DNA of 64,000 nucleotides, taken from Bacteroidota bacterium. Lineage in GTDB: Bacteria; Bacteroidota; Bacteroidia; J057; JADKCL01. Both the position numbers and the translations under genes were made by a program. A model generated the notes under the pieces. That model was not told the origin of the DNA. It saw nothing but the letters and a program-made list of their open reading frames with translations, and did no database searches. Of this stretch, positions 26,813 through 35,637 are shown piece by piece. The stretch lies in the NCBI GenBank assembly GCA_016718825.1, contig JADKCL010000010.1, positions 124,001 to 188,000 of the forward strand, in the 5' to 3' direction. Numbering within the stretch: position 1 is the first letter of the stretch; the number at the start of each line of letters is the position of its first letter.

Positions 26813-27514
26813 TCAATCCAAAATACCGATCGCATCTTTTGGCGCTTGGAGCAGAGGATCTCCCACCGCCGTTGCCATTGCCAAAACCAATTTCAACAAT
26901 GCCTGCCGGAATGAAGAAGCAGAAGGATTTGCTGGAGTGAGAATCGGGTACTTCCAAAGCTGCTGAATGATCACGGTCAAGCCTTGCATGATGTCTGTGC
27001 GCTTACGGCGAAGCTCCCCTTTTTGTTGCAGCAAGCTTGGCAAAGCCAACAATTGCTTTACCAGTTTGATCTCTTCCGGTTCCGGAACATAGGAGTCGGA
27101 TTTTGCATCGTTCCAACCGGGAAGATGTGCCAATACAGCGGCCTCATGCAGAATTACCAACCAACGGTAGGGCCACAAGCGAATTTCGGCATTCAAATCA
27201 AGCGGAACTTGCAGGAACGCGAGCAGCTGCTGCGGTTCTGCCGACCAATCGCCTACCATTGCAGCGAAAGTGTTTGGCGCCAAACGCACATTCAGAAATC
27301 CAGCCTGCCACGCAAAGGTGACATCTACTGGAAACTCCTTTTTGAGGATGTGCAGGAGATCTTCAGCAGCGGAATCAGAAAGTCCGAAGGCATGCATGGA
27401 TGCCGCAAAATCGAGATTTTCCCGTTCGGGATACCACCTCCACATCGGCTTGGCCTGCTTTAGGACTGCCAAATGGGCTTCGACGGCTGTTTGGATCGCG
27501 CTCGCGGTTACCAA
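26813..27514 (-). CDS. ArgS-like protein lacking the catalytic domain (Add1-DALR)
   Basis: The protein is about 233 aa. The N-terminal 80 residues match the arginyl-tRNA synthetase additional domain: an amphipathic helix (AIQTAVEAHL), ENLDFAASMHAFGLS where ArgS has GDFATN, and AWQAGFLNVRL where ArgS has AGPGFINIRL. The C-terminal 110 residues match the DALR anticodon-binding bundle, including KYPILTPANPSASSFRQALL, comparable to the CPIL..RL segment of ArgS, and the QAPKDAIGILD ending. The aminoacylation core with HIGH and KMSKS is absent. The start is taken as the TTG at 27514, overlapping the preceding stop; a TTG at 27610 is also in frame. It probably binds tRNA-Arg without charging it (inference). 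Confidence 0.65.
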   Translation of the reverse strand: MVTASAIQTAVEAHLAVLKQAKPMWRWYPERENLDFAASMHAFGLSDSAAEDLLHILKKEFPVDVTFAWQAGFLNVRLAPNTFAAMVGDWSAEPQQLLAFLQVPLDLNAEIRLWPYRWLVILHEAAVLAHLPGWNDAKSDSYVPEPEEIKLVKQLLALPSLLQQKGELRRKRTDIMQGLTVIIQQLWKYPILTPANPSASSFRQALLKLVLAMATAVGDPLLQAPKDAIGILD

Positions 27515-28164
27515 TGCAAATGCTTTTGAAGGAAGGCAAATCCCAATTCGATGCCGAGATAAAGTCTCAGGCCTGAATGCCCCTTTGCCAAAAACGGGAA
27601 TTCGTACCAATTGCTCGTGATGTCCCGGGTTTCATAACCAGAGTTGGAGGGGAAAATCGGCGGAGCAAAATACTCGATGCCGCCGATGAATCCGTAGGCA
27701 AAGTCCTTGCGAGGTCCCGAAATCCATTGATAGCCGACATTGGCGCCAAATCCCAACTGCAGAAATCGCGTCTTGTCGGTGATTTGGAGGTCATCGTTGT
27801 AATTATGGAGCCAGATTTGTTTGAATCCGACGTGGGCTTGGGCAAAAAAACCATGGGGACCGGAATTTTCCGGAATGAAGTATTTGCGTGCACCTCCGCG
27901 CAAACCGACGCCGTAGTATTTCTGTGGGTGATCAGGCCTGCCGAATGGTTCATCGGCTCGACTTTTCCAGAATTGATGGTAGCCATAAGGCGCTACATAC
28001 CAGAAAAATTCCTTGTCTTGAAACATCCTGTGCTCGATGGCCACACGAAATTCCTTGAATACAAAAGAAAGTGGATCGACCTTGAATAGCCGTTGCTTGC
28101 GCAACTGCGCCTGCATTTGTATCCCCATAACGAGGCAAAACAAAAGCAAAATCCACTTTTTCAT
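27508..28164 (-). CDS. Outer-membrane beta-barrel-like protein
   Basis: The protein is 218 aa with a signal peptide (MKKWILLLFCLVMGIQMQAQ). It has alternating aromatic strands (KEFFWYVAPYGYHQFW, KYYGVGLRGGARKYFIP, HGFFAQAHVGFKQIWL, FAYGFIGGIEYFAPP) and ends in GLRLYLGIELGFAFLQKHLHW. This is a small barrel pattern like that of DUF3575 proteins, anchored in the outer membrane. The function is unknown. Its stop overlaps the proposed TTG start of the ArgS-like gene. Confidence 0.75.
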   Translation of the reverse strand: MKKWILLLFCLVMGIQMQAQLRKQRLFKVDPLSFVFKEFRVAIEHRMFQDKEFFWYVAPYGYHQFWKSRADEPFGRPDHPQKYYGVGLRGGARKYFIPENSGPHGFFAQAHVGFKQIWLHNYNDDLQITDKTRFLQLGFGANVGYQWISGPRKDFAYGFIGGIEYFAPPIFPSNSGYETRDITSNWYEFPFLAKGHSGLRLYLGIELGFAFLQKHLHW

Positions 28165-28250
28165 CCCTCTAAATTACGGATTTCCCTTGGATGCACAGCG
28201 TAGTCCAACAATTCCAATGCCCTCCCAGGCCGTTTCCACCTGCCTCCCGA

Positions 28251-29873
28251 TCATCGCCGCACCCGAAAAGTTCGTTTTTCCTCCTTGCGCCGGAACAATT
28301 TTGCAATGGGTCTGCCGATGGCATCCATCGCGCGGCCAACCGGCGGAATCTGATACAGCCAATACAATGGATTGGTAATGATCAAAATACGTACAAATGC
28401 GCGGCTGAATTTCCAGAAATTGTCCCCCGTAAAAATCGGGACCGCCGCAGCGGATTCCAGACTCAGTAAAATTGCCAGTGGCAACATGACCAACACTGGC
28501 AACCATGCTCCAAAAAATGGCGAAAGAACGCCTTCCGTAGCCATTTTCTTGCCTTGAATCATCAATACATAAAAAGACAGGTACAGCACCACCGACACCA
28601 CGATCGGCACGCCCGCACCACCTTTTCGGATGATCGCGCCCAATGGCGCCCCGATAAAAAGGAAGATCAAACATGCCAACGGCAACGAAAACTTGAAATG
28701 GAATTCGATGCCGCGTTCCCGAATTTTCTTGTCCTCTTTGCCAAAAACATCGATTCCAGCCCGGATGACGGAAATCGCTCCTTGAACGTTGGTCATTGCG
28801 TCGTTGAGAATCGCTGCACGTTTGTTTTTGGGAAAATACCGCAAAATATCCTCTGGAGGAATGGCGTATGTCAACGTATCGACGCGGATAAAGCTCGAAT
28901 CCAGCATGATGTTCTCTGCCATCGCCGCTTCATACTGCTTCGAAAATTCGGCCTTCACCGCACGAATACTGTCCATGGCCGTGCCAAGGTCAGTGAGGTT
29001 CAGCATATATTGGTGGCTGCTGAATTCCTTTTCTTCCGTGCGTTCAAGGTCAAACCCTTTCATGTCAAAACTGTAGAAGAGTGAATCGAAAAACACCCTC
29101 ACAAACTGCTCTTCCCTTCTGCCCCTTCGGTTGATCTCCACCTTGGCTTCGTACGTGGCACCATGGTACAGCATCATGTTCATGTACTTTCCATAGGGAT
29201 CCAAACGCATCGTTCCCGAATCGGCCATCACAAAGCGGTTGTTCCTTCCCGACGAATCCATGATTTGTGCGATTTCCATCGGTGTTCCACGGTTGTAGAA
29301 GATGACAGGCATGGTATCCTCTCCGGGGAAAAAAGTATGGTCATAAATCGAAATGCCGTGTAAAAGGTCCTTTGAAACATCTTTGTCGGTGATTCGAATC
29401 ACATAATCGTCAATTCCCGAGTTAAAGTGACCAGGTTCCAATCTAAAAACCGGCTTCAATTGTTGCACATCGTAGAGAATCGCATACAATTTCAGGTTTG
29501 CCCATGGCACGATGTACGATGAAAGCCCAAAAGACATCAAGGAAACCAGCAATGTCACAAAAAACATCGGTCTGAGAATGCGTGGCAAAGACATTCCTGC
29601 CGAACGCATTGCCGCGAGTTCGTAGTTTTCGCCAAAATTGCCCATGGTGAACAAGGAAGATAGCAGCACGGCGACCGGCAATGCCAAAACGACCAACGAA
29701 ATCGAGGCAAATGCAAAAATTTTGAAGATGGTAAAGGCTTCCAGTCCCTTTCCGAAGAGGTCTCCTTTGTATCTCGACAAGAATTGTAAAACAAGGATCA
29801 CGAGGCATACTGCAAAACTCCTCAAGAGAGGCCTCGCGTATGACATCAGTATGAACCTATTCAGTAAATTCAC
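28251..29873 (-). CDS. LptF/LptG family lipopolysaccharide export permease
   Basis: The protein is 540 aa with the YjgP/YjgQ fold: three N-terminal helices, a large periplasmic beta-jellyroll (about 130-340) and three C-terminal helices (from about 378, LPLACLIFLFIGAPLGAIIRKGG). By family it is a transmembrane subunit of the LptB2FG ATPase that extracts LPS from the inner membrane. The frame starts with GTG at 29873, or at an ATG nine codons later (MSYARPLL). A second, paralogous permease lies at 31.3-33.0 kb; Bacteroidota encode two, as in other phyla, but here they are not adjacent. LptB is not in the window. Confidence 0.9.
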   Translation of the reverse strand: MNLLNRFILMSYARPLLRSFAVCLVILVLQFLSRYKGDLFGKGLEAFTIFKIFAFASISLVVLALPVAVLLSSLFTMGNFGENYELAAMRSAGMSLPRILRPMFFVTLLVSLMSFGLSSYIVPWANLKLYAILYDVQQLKPVFRLEPGHFNSGIDDYVIRITDKDVSKDLLHGISIYDHTFFPGEDTMPVIFYNRGTPMEIAQIMDSSGRNNRFVMADSGTMRLDPYGKYMNMMLYHGATYEAKVEINRRGRREEQFVRVFFDSLFYSFDMKGFDLERTEEKEFSSHQYMLNLTDLGTAMDSIRAVKAEFSKQYEAAMAENIMLDSSFIRVDTLTYAIPPEDILRYFPKNKRAAILNDAMTNVQGAISVIRAGIDVFGKEDKKIRERGIEFHFKFSLPLACLIFLFIGAPLGAIIRKGGAGVPIVVSVVLYLSFYVLMIQGKKMATEGVLSPFFGAWLPVLVMLPLAILLSLESAAAVPIFTGDNFWKFSRAFVRILIITNPLYWLYQIPPVGRAMDAIGRPIAKLFRRKEEKRTFRVRR

Positions 29874-29899
29874 CCCCAGTGGATCTCAACAATATTCGA

Positions 29900-30493
29900 A
29901 TGCATTCTCCCCGTCTCTCGCTCTCCGAATCAAATGTGCTGCAAGACGCTCAATTTTTCACAACAAAGGCTGCGATTGACGCAAAAATTAACACTCTTTT
30001 CGCCGAATTGAAAAACAAAATCGAGGCATGCCAGCCTGCCAACAGCAAACTTCCCGCTGAAATCTGGTCCACGCCCGGCCGCATCCATCGCGGGGAGCAC
30101 CTGGGAGCATTTCCTTGGCGTGCGCTCGATAGTCCCAGATGTTATGCAGGGACAGATATCTTCGTATTTCGCACATTGCTGGTCTGGGGAAATGCGTTCA
30201 GCTTTCACCTTATTCTTTCGGGTAAATGGCTGAAGTCCCATGGTTTTTTACTGCGACCCAAATCACTTGCCCAAGACGGATGGATGCTCAGTGTGCAAGA
30301 CAGTCCATGGGATTGGACGTTGGATTCAACAAGTCACCAACCCGTTTCCCAATTTACCGATGGCGAATGGGATCAATGGATTGACAGCCATGAATGGCTG
30401 AAAATCAGCAAATCACATTCACTTGATCAGTTTAGTGAGATCCCTGATTTGGGTGCTGCACTTTGGAAGCACCTTGCGGCGGCCTTTCAATGA
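29900..30493 (+). CDS. Hypothetical protein, Trp-rich
   Basis: The protein is 197 aa from the ATG at 29900. No signal peptide or transmembrane helix is evident. The conserved-looking part is STPGRIHRGEHLGAFPWRALDSPR and RTLLVWGNAFSFHLILSGK, and the C-terminal half is rich in Trp and Asp. I do not recognise the family beyond a general resemblance to Bacteroidota hypothetical proteins. It lies divergent from the upstream permease and convergent with the omega-amidase. Confidence 0.6.
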   Translation: MHSPRLSLSESNVLQDAQFFTTKAAIDAKINTLFAELKNKIEACQPANSKLPAEIWSTPGRIHRGEHLGAFPWRALDSPRCYAGTDIFVFRTLLVWGNAFSFHLILSGKWLKSHGFLLRPKSLAQDGWMLSVQDSPWDWTLDSTSHQPVSQFTDGEWDQWIDSHEWLKISKSHSLDQFSEIPDLGAALWKHLAAAFQ

Positions 30494-30513
30494 ACTGAAG
30501 CAACTTGCAAGGC

Positions 30514-31329
30514 TCAGGCAAACAATTCGAATCGATCGGCATCTGCCCATGCGGGAAACTTCTCGCGGTATTCCGCCAGGGCGTTCCAATCGAGCGTAGC
30601 AGTGAGCAAAACCTCCTTGCCAACCTCATGCGCTGCAATCGTTCCCAAGGCATCCACGATCATGCTGTCCCCACTGTACACGATGTCGTTGCCATCGGTT
30701 CCTACCCGGTTCACGCCTGCAACCCAGACTTGGTTTTCAATGGCACGCGCTTGTAACAGCGCTTTCCAGTGGGCCACGCGCCTTTCTGGCCAATTGGCAA
30801 CGTACAGCAACAAATCATACCACATCCGCCCTTCCGGATTCATGCCGTTGCGGCTCCAAACCGGAAAACGCAGGTCATAGCAGATCATCGGGCAAATCCG
30901 CCAGCCATTGAGGGAAAAAACCGGGAGCTCATCCCCTGCTGCATACACCTCATTTTCACCCGACATGCGGAAGAGATGGCGCTTGTCATATTTCAACACC
31001 AATCCTTCTTGCCCGACCACCATCAAGCGATTGTAATATTTACCATCTTCCTCCACGATCAGGCTTCCGACGACAATGGCACCGAGTTTTGCAGCGTGAA
31101 ATTGCATCCATGCCAATGTATCCCCGTCCTCTGCCGATTCCGCCAATGGAGCAGGCTTCATGGAAAAACCGGTGGTGAACATCTCCGGCAAAATGATCAA
31201 ATCGTGTTTCCCGACTTCGTCACGAAGCAAATTACTGGCCTTGCTCCAGTTCAGTTGCGGATTTTCCCAAGCCAAATCCATTTGCACCAGGCAAATGCGG
31301 AGGGCTGAAGGGGTAGCTTCTATTTCCAT
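30514..31329 (-). CDS. Omega-amidase, YafV/NIT2 type nitrilase-fold hydrolase
   Basis: The protein is 271 aa with the nitrilase catalytic triad: Glu in LILPEMFTTGFSM, Lys in YDKRHLFRM, and Cys in CPMICYDLRFPVW. The GENEVYAAG and VGVNRVG segments agree with the omega-amidase (YafV/NIT2) branch, which hydrolyses alpha-ketoglutaramate or ketosuccinamate in glutamine and methionine salvage. It starts three bases after the stop of the permease gene upstream, so the two are cotranscribed. Confidence 0.9.
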   Translation of the reverse strand: MEIEATPSALRICLVQMDLAWENPQLNWSKASNLLRDEVGKHDLIILPEMFTTGFSMKPAPLAESAEDGDTLAWMQFHAAKLGAIVVGSLIVEEDGKYYNRLMVVGQEGLVLKYDKRHLFRMSGENEVYAAGDELPVFSLNGWRICPMICYDLRFPVWSRNGMNPEGRMWYDLLLYVANWPERRVAHWKALLQARAIENQVWVAGVNRVGTDGNDIVYSGDSMIVDALGTIAAHEVGKEVLLTATLDWNALAEYREKFPAWADADRFELFA

Positions 31330-31332
31330 ATC

Positions 31333-32952
31333 CTATTTTTTTGATTCATGTTCCTCGATGGCACGCCGAGCATCCGTTTTTGATTTTTCGCGCAAAGCAA
31401 TGAGTTCTTCGACCGACATCGTATGCCGCTGAACGCCCTTTTTCTTCCAAATCGGTAGCCAACCAAACAACTTCCGCACGATCTTGTACCAGCTTACGCC
31501 GTACAGCAAGGTCGATTCCGTGGCACTTTGCCATGTGAAAAAGATCGCCATGGGTAGCATGACCAACACAGGCAACCATACCCCGACCCAAAGTGGGAGA
31601 ATCTCATCCCTGGCAAATTTTTTACCCTGAATCATCAGAATGTAAAACAGGATAAAAAAAACGATCGAGAAAATGACCGGCACGCCTATTCCGCCCTTGC
31701 GGATGATCGCCCCAAGGCTTGCTCCGAGAAACAAAAAAACGATGCAACTGACCGGCAACATCCATCGGTAGTGCTGCTCAATGACAAACTTCCGTAGCTT
31801 TTCTTCCTCTCGCTGCGAACGGTCGATCGTCAAGCGGCTATAGTTTTCCATTGCCTGCACCTGATTCAATGTTTTGGTAAGCAGGTCTTTGGGTTGCATT
31901 TCTGGAAACCACCTGGAAACCGGCTGATTGACGTCGGCGGCAATGACTCCATTCGGACCATAGACCACTGAATCCTTGGCCATCATTTCGCGCATCCCGT
32001 TGTTGAGCGTGGTATCGAGATGCACATGCTTTCGGTTGAAATCTGCATAATCGTCCAAATACCCCCTTCCCTTTGCGGCCATGCTGTCAACAGCAACTCC
32101 TAACTCAATGATATTGAGCATGAAATGGTGATTGCTGAAGGTCTCTTCATCGCTCTGCTCAAGGTTAAACCCCTGCAAGGGAACCTTGTACATCAAGGTA
32201 TCAAAGCTAAAGATCTGGGTCTTGTCACTTTTCGGACCTCCACCTTCATTGGGTTGGCGCTCAAACATTTCGCCATTGAAAAGGGTCATGTCGAGGTAGC
32301 CGGTGGATTCGCTCGGGACCATCTTTCCACGGGCGGCCATCGTAATCCGGTTATTGCCGACCTGATCGCGGTGATCAAAAATTTTAACGCGCGACAAAAT
32401 GTCCGTTTCACGGTTGATTTCGCCCACATGAACCACCATTCCATCGAGACCATTGTAAAAGTGATTGGGCTTGAGGGCGAATGTGGGCTTGACCTTGCTC
32501 AAGTCATACAACAAGGTATAGAGCTTGAGATTGGACATGGGAGCAATGAAAAATGAAAAAAACATGCTGCCAATCATCACCACCAAGGTGGCATGGATCA
32601 AGGGTCGAATGGCCTTGAACAAACCTACACCCCCGGATTTTAATGCTGCGAGCTCATAGCGTTCGCCCATGTTGCCGAGCGTGAGCAGCGAAGACAACAA
32701 CACGCCGAGCGGCAAAGCCATCGTCACCAAGGTGAGGCACGCCAATCCAAAAACCTTTGCCAAAACCGAGGATTCCAAGCCTTTGCCAACGATGTCCTCC
32801 TGGTATTTGGCCATGAACTGCAAGACCAAAATGAAGAGGATGACGGAAAAGGCAATCAAAAACGGTCCAACAAATGATTTCAGAATGAGTTTGTGGATCT
32901 GAAGGCGGTTTGCAAACAAGCTCAAACAAGCAACGTCAAAAACAATGGCCAT
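31333..32952 (-). CDS. Second LptF/LptG family permease
   Basis: The protein is about 539 aa from the ATG at 32952. It is homologous to the permease at 28.3-29.9 kb: first helix block LILKSFVGPFLIAFSVILFI, motif KGLESSVLAKVFGL, periplasmic jellyroll, and C-terminal FLFLGASLGAIIRKGGIGVPVI. The frame extends upstream to a TTG at 33096 and would add 48 residues with an extra hydrophobic helix (PFAAVVLVAMLVLLVGF). This is either a real N-terminal extension or spurious read-through; the family start falls near residue 58 of the long form. It probably pairs with the other permease in LPS export. The C-terminus has a basic helical tail (EELIALREKSKTDARRAIEE). Confidence 0.88.
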   Translation of the reverse strand: MAIVFDVACLSLFANRLQIHKLILKSFVGPFLIAFSVILFILVLQFMAKYQEDIVGKGLESSVLAKVFGLACLTLVTMALPLGVLLSSLLTLGNMGERYELAALKSGGVGLFKAIRPLIHATLVVMIGSMFFSFFIAPMSNLKLYTLLYDLSKVKPTFALKPNHFYNGLDGMVVHVGEINRETDILSRVKIFDHRDQVGNNRITMAARGKMVPSESTGYLDMTLFNGEMFERQPNEGGGPKSDKTQIFSFDTLMYKVPLQGFNLEQSDEETFSNHHFMLNIIELGVAVDSMAAKGRGYLDDYADFNRKHVHLDTTLNNGMREMMAKDSVVYGPNGVIAADVNQPVSRWFPEMQPKDLLTKTLNQVQAMENYSRLTIDRSQREEEKLRKFVIEQHYRWMLPVSCIVFLFLGASLGAIIRKGGIGVPVIFSIVFFILFYILMIQGKKFARDEILPLWVGVWLPVLVMLPMAIFFTWQSATESTLLYGVSWYKIVRKLFGWLPIWKKKGVQRHTMSVEELIALREKSKTDARRAIEEHESKK

Positions 32953-33228
32953 CAGAATGGCATCCTTGTGTATCCCGATGCTCGCCTCACAATACGCTGG
33001 AAAACCGACCAACAACACCAGCATCGCAACCAAAACCACCGCGGCAAACGGTGCCAAGTAAGGAGAAAGATCCAGTTTGAACCCTGCGATTTTCAAGTGT
33101 GGTCAATAGCAAAAACGATCCGGGGACAAAACTAACGCTCCCACGGCCAAATCCCAATTCGGCGAGTGTGCAATTTCTGTACCATAAAGCAGCAGAAAAG
33201 CACCTTTTATGGGGTCGCAGGAAAATAA

Positions 33229-33257
33229 ACAGCCCGCTTTGCTGGCAAAGGGGCTGT
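33229..33257 (-). terminator. Terminator of the eno-divIC unit
   Basis: ACAGCCC pairs with GGGCTGT and CTTTGC with GCAAAG inside it, giving a 13-bp stem with one bulge. On the minus strand it is followed by TTTATTTT. It lies 25 bases after the divIC stop. Confidence 0.75.
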
Positions 33258-33282
33258 CTTAAGGTAAATGGTTCGCAAGAAC

Positions 33283-33579
33283 CTATTGATTGGAAATGAG
33301 AAAAAGATCCTCATTCGCACGTTTCATCATGTAACGCTCACGGGCAAACCGTTCGATTTCCACCATGTCGCTCTCGAGCATGTTACGCGTCTCCTCGATA
33401 TTGTCGCGTTCCTCCTTGAAAAAGGCCAAATCTGAACGCAGTTCCTTGATCCGAAGCTGCGTTTGAAGGCGATCCAAGAAGTTGTAGCGGTCAAAAAACA
33501 AGACCCAAATCAACGCGATGCCACCAAACACAACGTAAAAGTTGCGAACATACGGCAGGATTTTTGCGAATTTCTTCAT
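33283..33579 (-). CDS. FtsB/DivIC-type septum formation initiator
   Basis: The protein is 98 aa with one N-terminal transmembrane helix (about residues 15-31, YVVFGGIALIWVLFFDRY) and a following coiled coil (LRIKELRSDLAFFKEERDNI). It ends in the family's R-x-R-Y-M-M-K segment (FARERYMMKRANED). By family it bridges FtsQ and FtsL in the divisome. It starts two bases after the enolase stop, the order eno-ftsB seen widely in bacteria. Confidence 0.9.
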   Translation of the reverse strand: MKKFAKILPYVRNFYVVFGGIALIWVLFFDRYNFLDRLQTQLRIKELRSDLAFFKEERDNIEETRNMLESDMVEIERFARERYMMKRANEDLFLISNQ

Positions 33580-33581
33580 GC

Positions 33582-34871
33582 TTAACGCTTGTATTTGAAC
33601 ATCGAAGCGCCAAAAACGGCCGCCTCGCCCAAATGCTCCTCGATGCGAAGCAATTGGTTGTATTTGGCAATCCGGTCACTCCGCGAAGCTGAACCTGTTT
33701 TGATCTGACCACTGTTGAGACCGACGGCCAAGTCTGCGATGAAAGTATCCTCGGTCTCGCCGCTGCGGTGGCTGATGATATTGGAAAATGCATTGCGCGT
33801 CGCCATTTGCACCGCGTCAATCGTTTCCGTCAAGCTGCCAATCTGATTGACCTTGACCAGGATCGAATTGGCGATTCCTTCCCGAATGCCCTTGCTCAGG
33901 CGCTGAACGTTGGTCACAAACAAGTCGTCGCCAACGATTTGAACCTTGTCACCGATGGCATTCGTGAGTTCCTTCCAGCCGGACCAATCATCCTCGGAAA
34001 GGCCATCCTCAATGCTCACAATCGGATATTTTGCAACCCATTCCTTCCAGAAACTGACCATTTCCGAGCTTGTGCGGCTTTCCTTGGTCGATTTCTTGAA
34101 GACATATTTGCCTGTTGCGACGTCGTAAAATTCGGTGGCGGCAGCATCCAAAGCGATGAACATGTCTTCACCTGGGCGATAGCCTGCCTTTTCGATGGCT
34201 TCGACCACGGTTTGAATGGCGATTTCATTGCTTGCAAGGTTGGGAGCAAATCCGCCCTCATCCCCTACGTTGGTGCTCATGCCTTTGTCTTTCAACACCT
34301 TGCGGAGCGTATGAAAAACTTCTGCACCCATTCGCAGGGCTTCGGCGAAGGTTTCTGCCCCGAGTGGCATGACCATGAATTCCTGGATATCCACACTGTT
34401 GTCGGCGTGGGCGCCTCCGTTGAGGATGTTCATCATTGGAACTGGAAGCGTACGTGCATTGACGCCACCGAGGTAGCGGTACAAGGGCAGGCCTTGCTCC
34501 ATTGCCGCCGCGCGTGCAGCCGCCAACGAAACGCCCAAAATGGCGTTTGCGCCCAAGCGGCCCTTGTTTTCGGTGCCATCCAGGTCCAGCATGATGCGAT
34601 CGATCATCGCTTGATCTTCGACTTCGCAGCCGACAACTTCGGGTGCAATCAGTTCATTGACATTCTCAATGGCGCGCAGAACCCCTTTGCCCATGTAGCG
34701 GTTGCGGTCTTCATCGCGCATTTCGATCGCCTCGTAGGCGCCTGTCGATGCGCCGGAAGGTACAGCGGCACGGCCGACGGCTCCTTCTTCGGTCATCACT
34801 TCCACCTCTACAGTAGGATTTCCACGGGAATCCAGAATTTCCCGACTTGTGATATGAATAATCGAACTCAT
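33582..34871 (-). CDS. eno: Enolase
   Basis: The protein is 429 aa and full length. Recognisable parts are SREILDSRGNPTVEVEV, GASTGAYEA, the metal ligands in ALDAAATEFYD, SIEDGLSEDDW and GDDLFVTN, the catalytic Lys in ILVKVNQIGSLTE, and SHRSGETED. It converts 2-phosphoglycerate to phosphoenolpyruvate in glycolysis. It forms a two-gene unit with the divisome protein. Confidence 0.98.
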   Translation of the reverse strand: MSSIIHITSREILDSRGNPTVEVEVMTEEGAVGRAAVPSGASTGAYEAIEMRDEDRNRYMGKGVLRAIENVNELIAPEVVGCEVEDQAMIDRIMLDLDGTENKGRLGANAILGVSLAAARAAAMEQGLPLYRYLGGVNARTLPVPMMNILNGGAHADNSVDIQEFMVMPLGAETFAEALRMGAEVFHTLRKVLKDKGMSTNVGDEGGFAPNLASNEIAIQTVVEAIEKAGYRPGEDMFIALDAAATEFYDVATGKYVFKKSTKESRTSSEMVSFWKEWVAKYPIVSIEDGLSEDDWSGWKELTNAIGDKVQIVGDDLFVTNVQRLSKGIREGIANSILVKVNQIGSLTETIDAVQMATRNAFSNIISHRSGETEDTFIADLAVGLNSGQIKTGSASRSDRIAKYNQLLRIEEHLGEAAVFGASMFKYKR

Positions 34872-35001
34872 TGGATATTCTTAATTTCTTTGATTCGGCC
34901 CAATATTAAGGAAATTGAACTTTCTCTGAAAGTCAGTTATGCACAGCGAACCTGTCGAAGGGCAGCAAATTTGGGCAGAGATGCCTAACTTCACGGCTGT
35001 T

Positions 35002-35457
35002 ATGAAAAGTCAAATTACAATTCGTCCGGCAACAAAAGCCGATTTTGCCGTGCTTGTCGCCAACAACCAAGCCATGGCGATGGAAACCGAAAACCGGCAG
35101 TTGGACAATCAAATCCTGAGTGGGGGTGTGCAAAACCTGCTCGACGACCCCAACAAGGGCTTTTACATCGTGGCGGAGGAAAACGGACAGGTCGTAGGCA
35201 ATCTGATGATCACCAAGGAATGGAGTGATTGGCGCAACGGCGACATGTGGTGGTTCCAATCGGTTTTCGTACATCCCGAGCACCGTGGAAAAGGGATTTT
35301 CAAGGCGCTTTATCAACATGTGATGGACCTCGCCAAGGAAAACGGCATCAAGGAACTCCGGCTGTATGTGGAGCATGACAATGTCGTTGCACAAAAAGTC
35401 TACGCCGCCCTCGGAATGGTCAAAAGTCACTACGACATGTGGGAAGTGGGCGTTTGA
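35002..35457 (+). CDS. GNAT family N-acetyltransferase
   Basis: The protein is 151 aa from the ATG at 35002, where the GNAT fold begins (SQITIRPATKADFAVLVANN). The acetyl-CoA site is in VFVHPEHRGKGIFKALYQHV, and LYVEHDNVVAQKVYAALGM is the typical C-terminal GNAT motif. Upstream ATGs at 34939 and 34981 are in frame but add unlikely residues. The acceptor substrate is unknown. Confidence 0.88.
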   Translation: MKSQITIRPATKADFAVLVANNQAMAMETENRQLDNQILSGGVQNLLDDPNKGFYIVAEENGQVVGNLMITKEWSDWRNGDMWWFQSVFVHPEHRGKGIFKALYQHVMDLAKENGIKELRLYVEHDNVVAQKVYAALGMVKSHYDMWEVGV

Positions 35458-35602
35458 GGAAACAATTCGGGGAGGGCCACAGGGTCGAAGATGGGCTGGA
35501 AGAATATCGAATCAAAATTCGTGTCTCTTAGACGTCGGTGCCATGGCAAAAAGCAAATCCCTAGTAATCAATGCATTAAATAAAAAGCCAACAAGAAAAA
35601 GC

Positions 35603-35637
35603 TTTTCACTTTTCACTTTTCACTTTTCACTTTTCAC
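35603..35637. repeat. Five tandem heptanucleotide units (GTGAAAA on the minus strand)
   Basis: Five perfect copies of TTTTCAC (GTGAAAA in the sense of carA) run from inside the carA stop codon into its 3' flank; the TGA stop at 35634-35636 is formed by the repeat itself. An identical five-unit array in the same orientation to its gene ends the glmU-like gene at 59.6 kb. Confidence 0.9.

Noticed and set aside
33768..34988. 406-codon plus-strand frame.
   Set aside because: It is antisense to eno.
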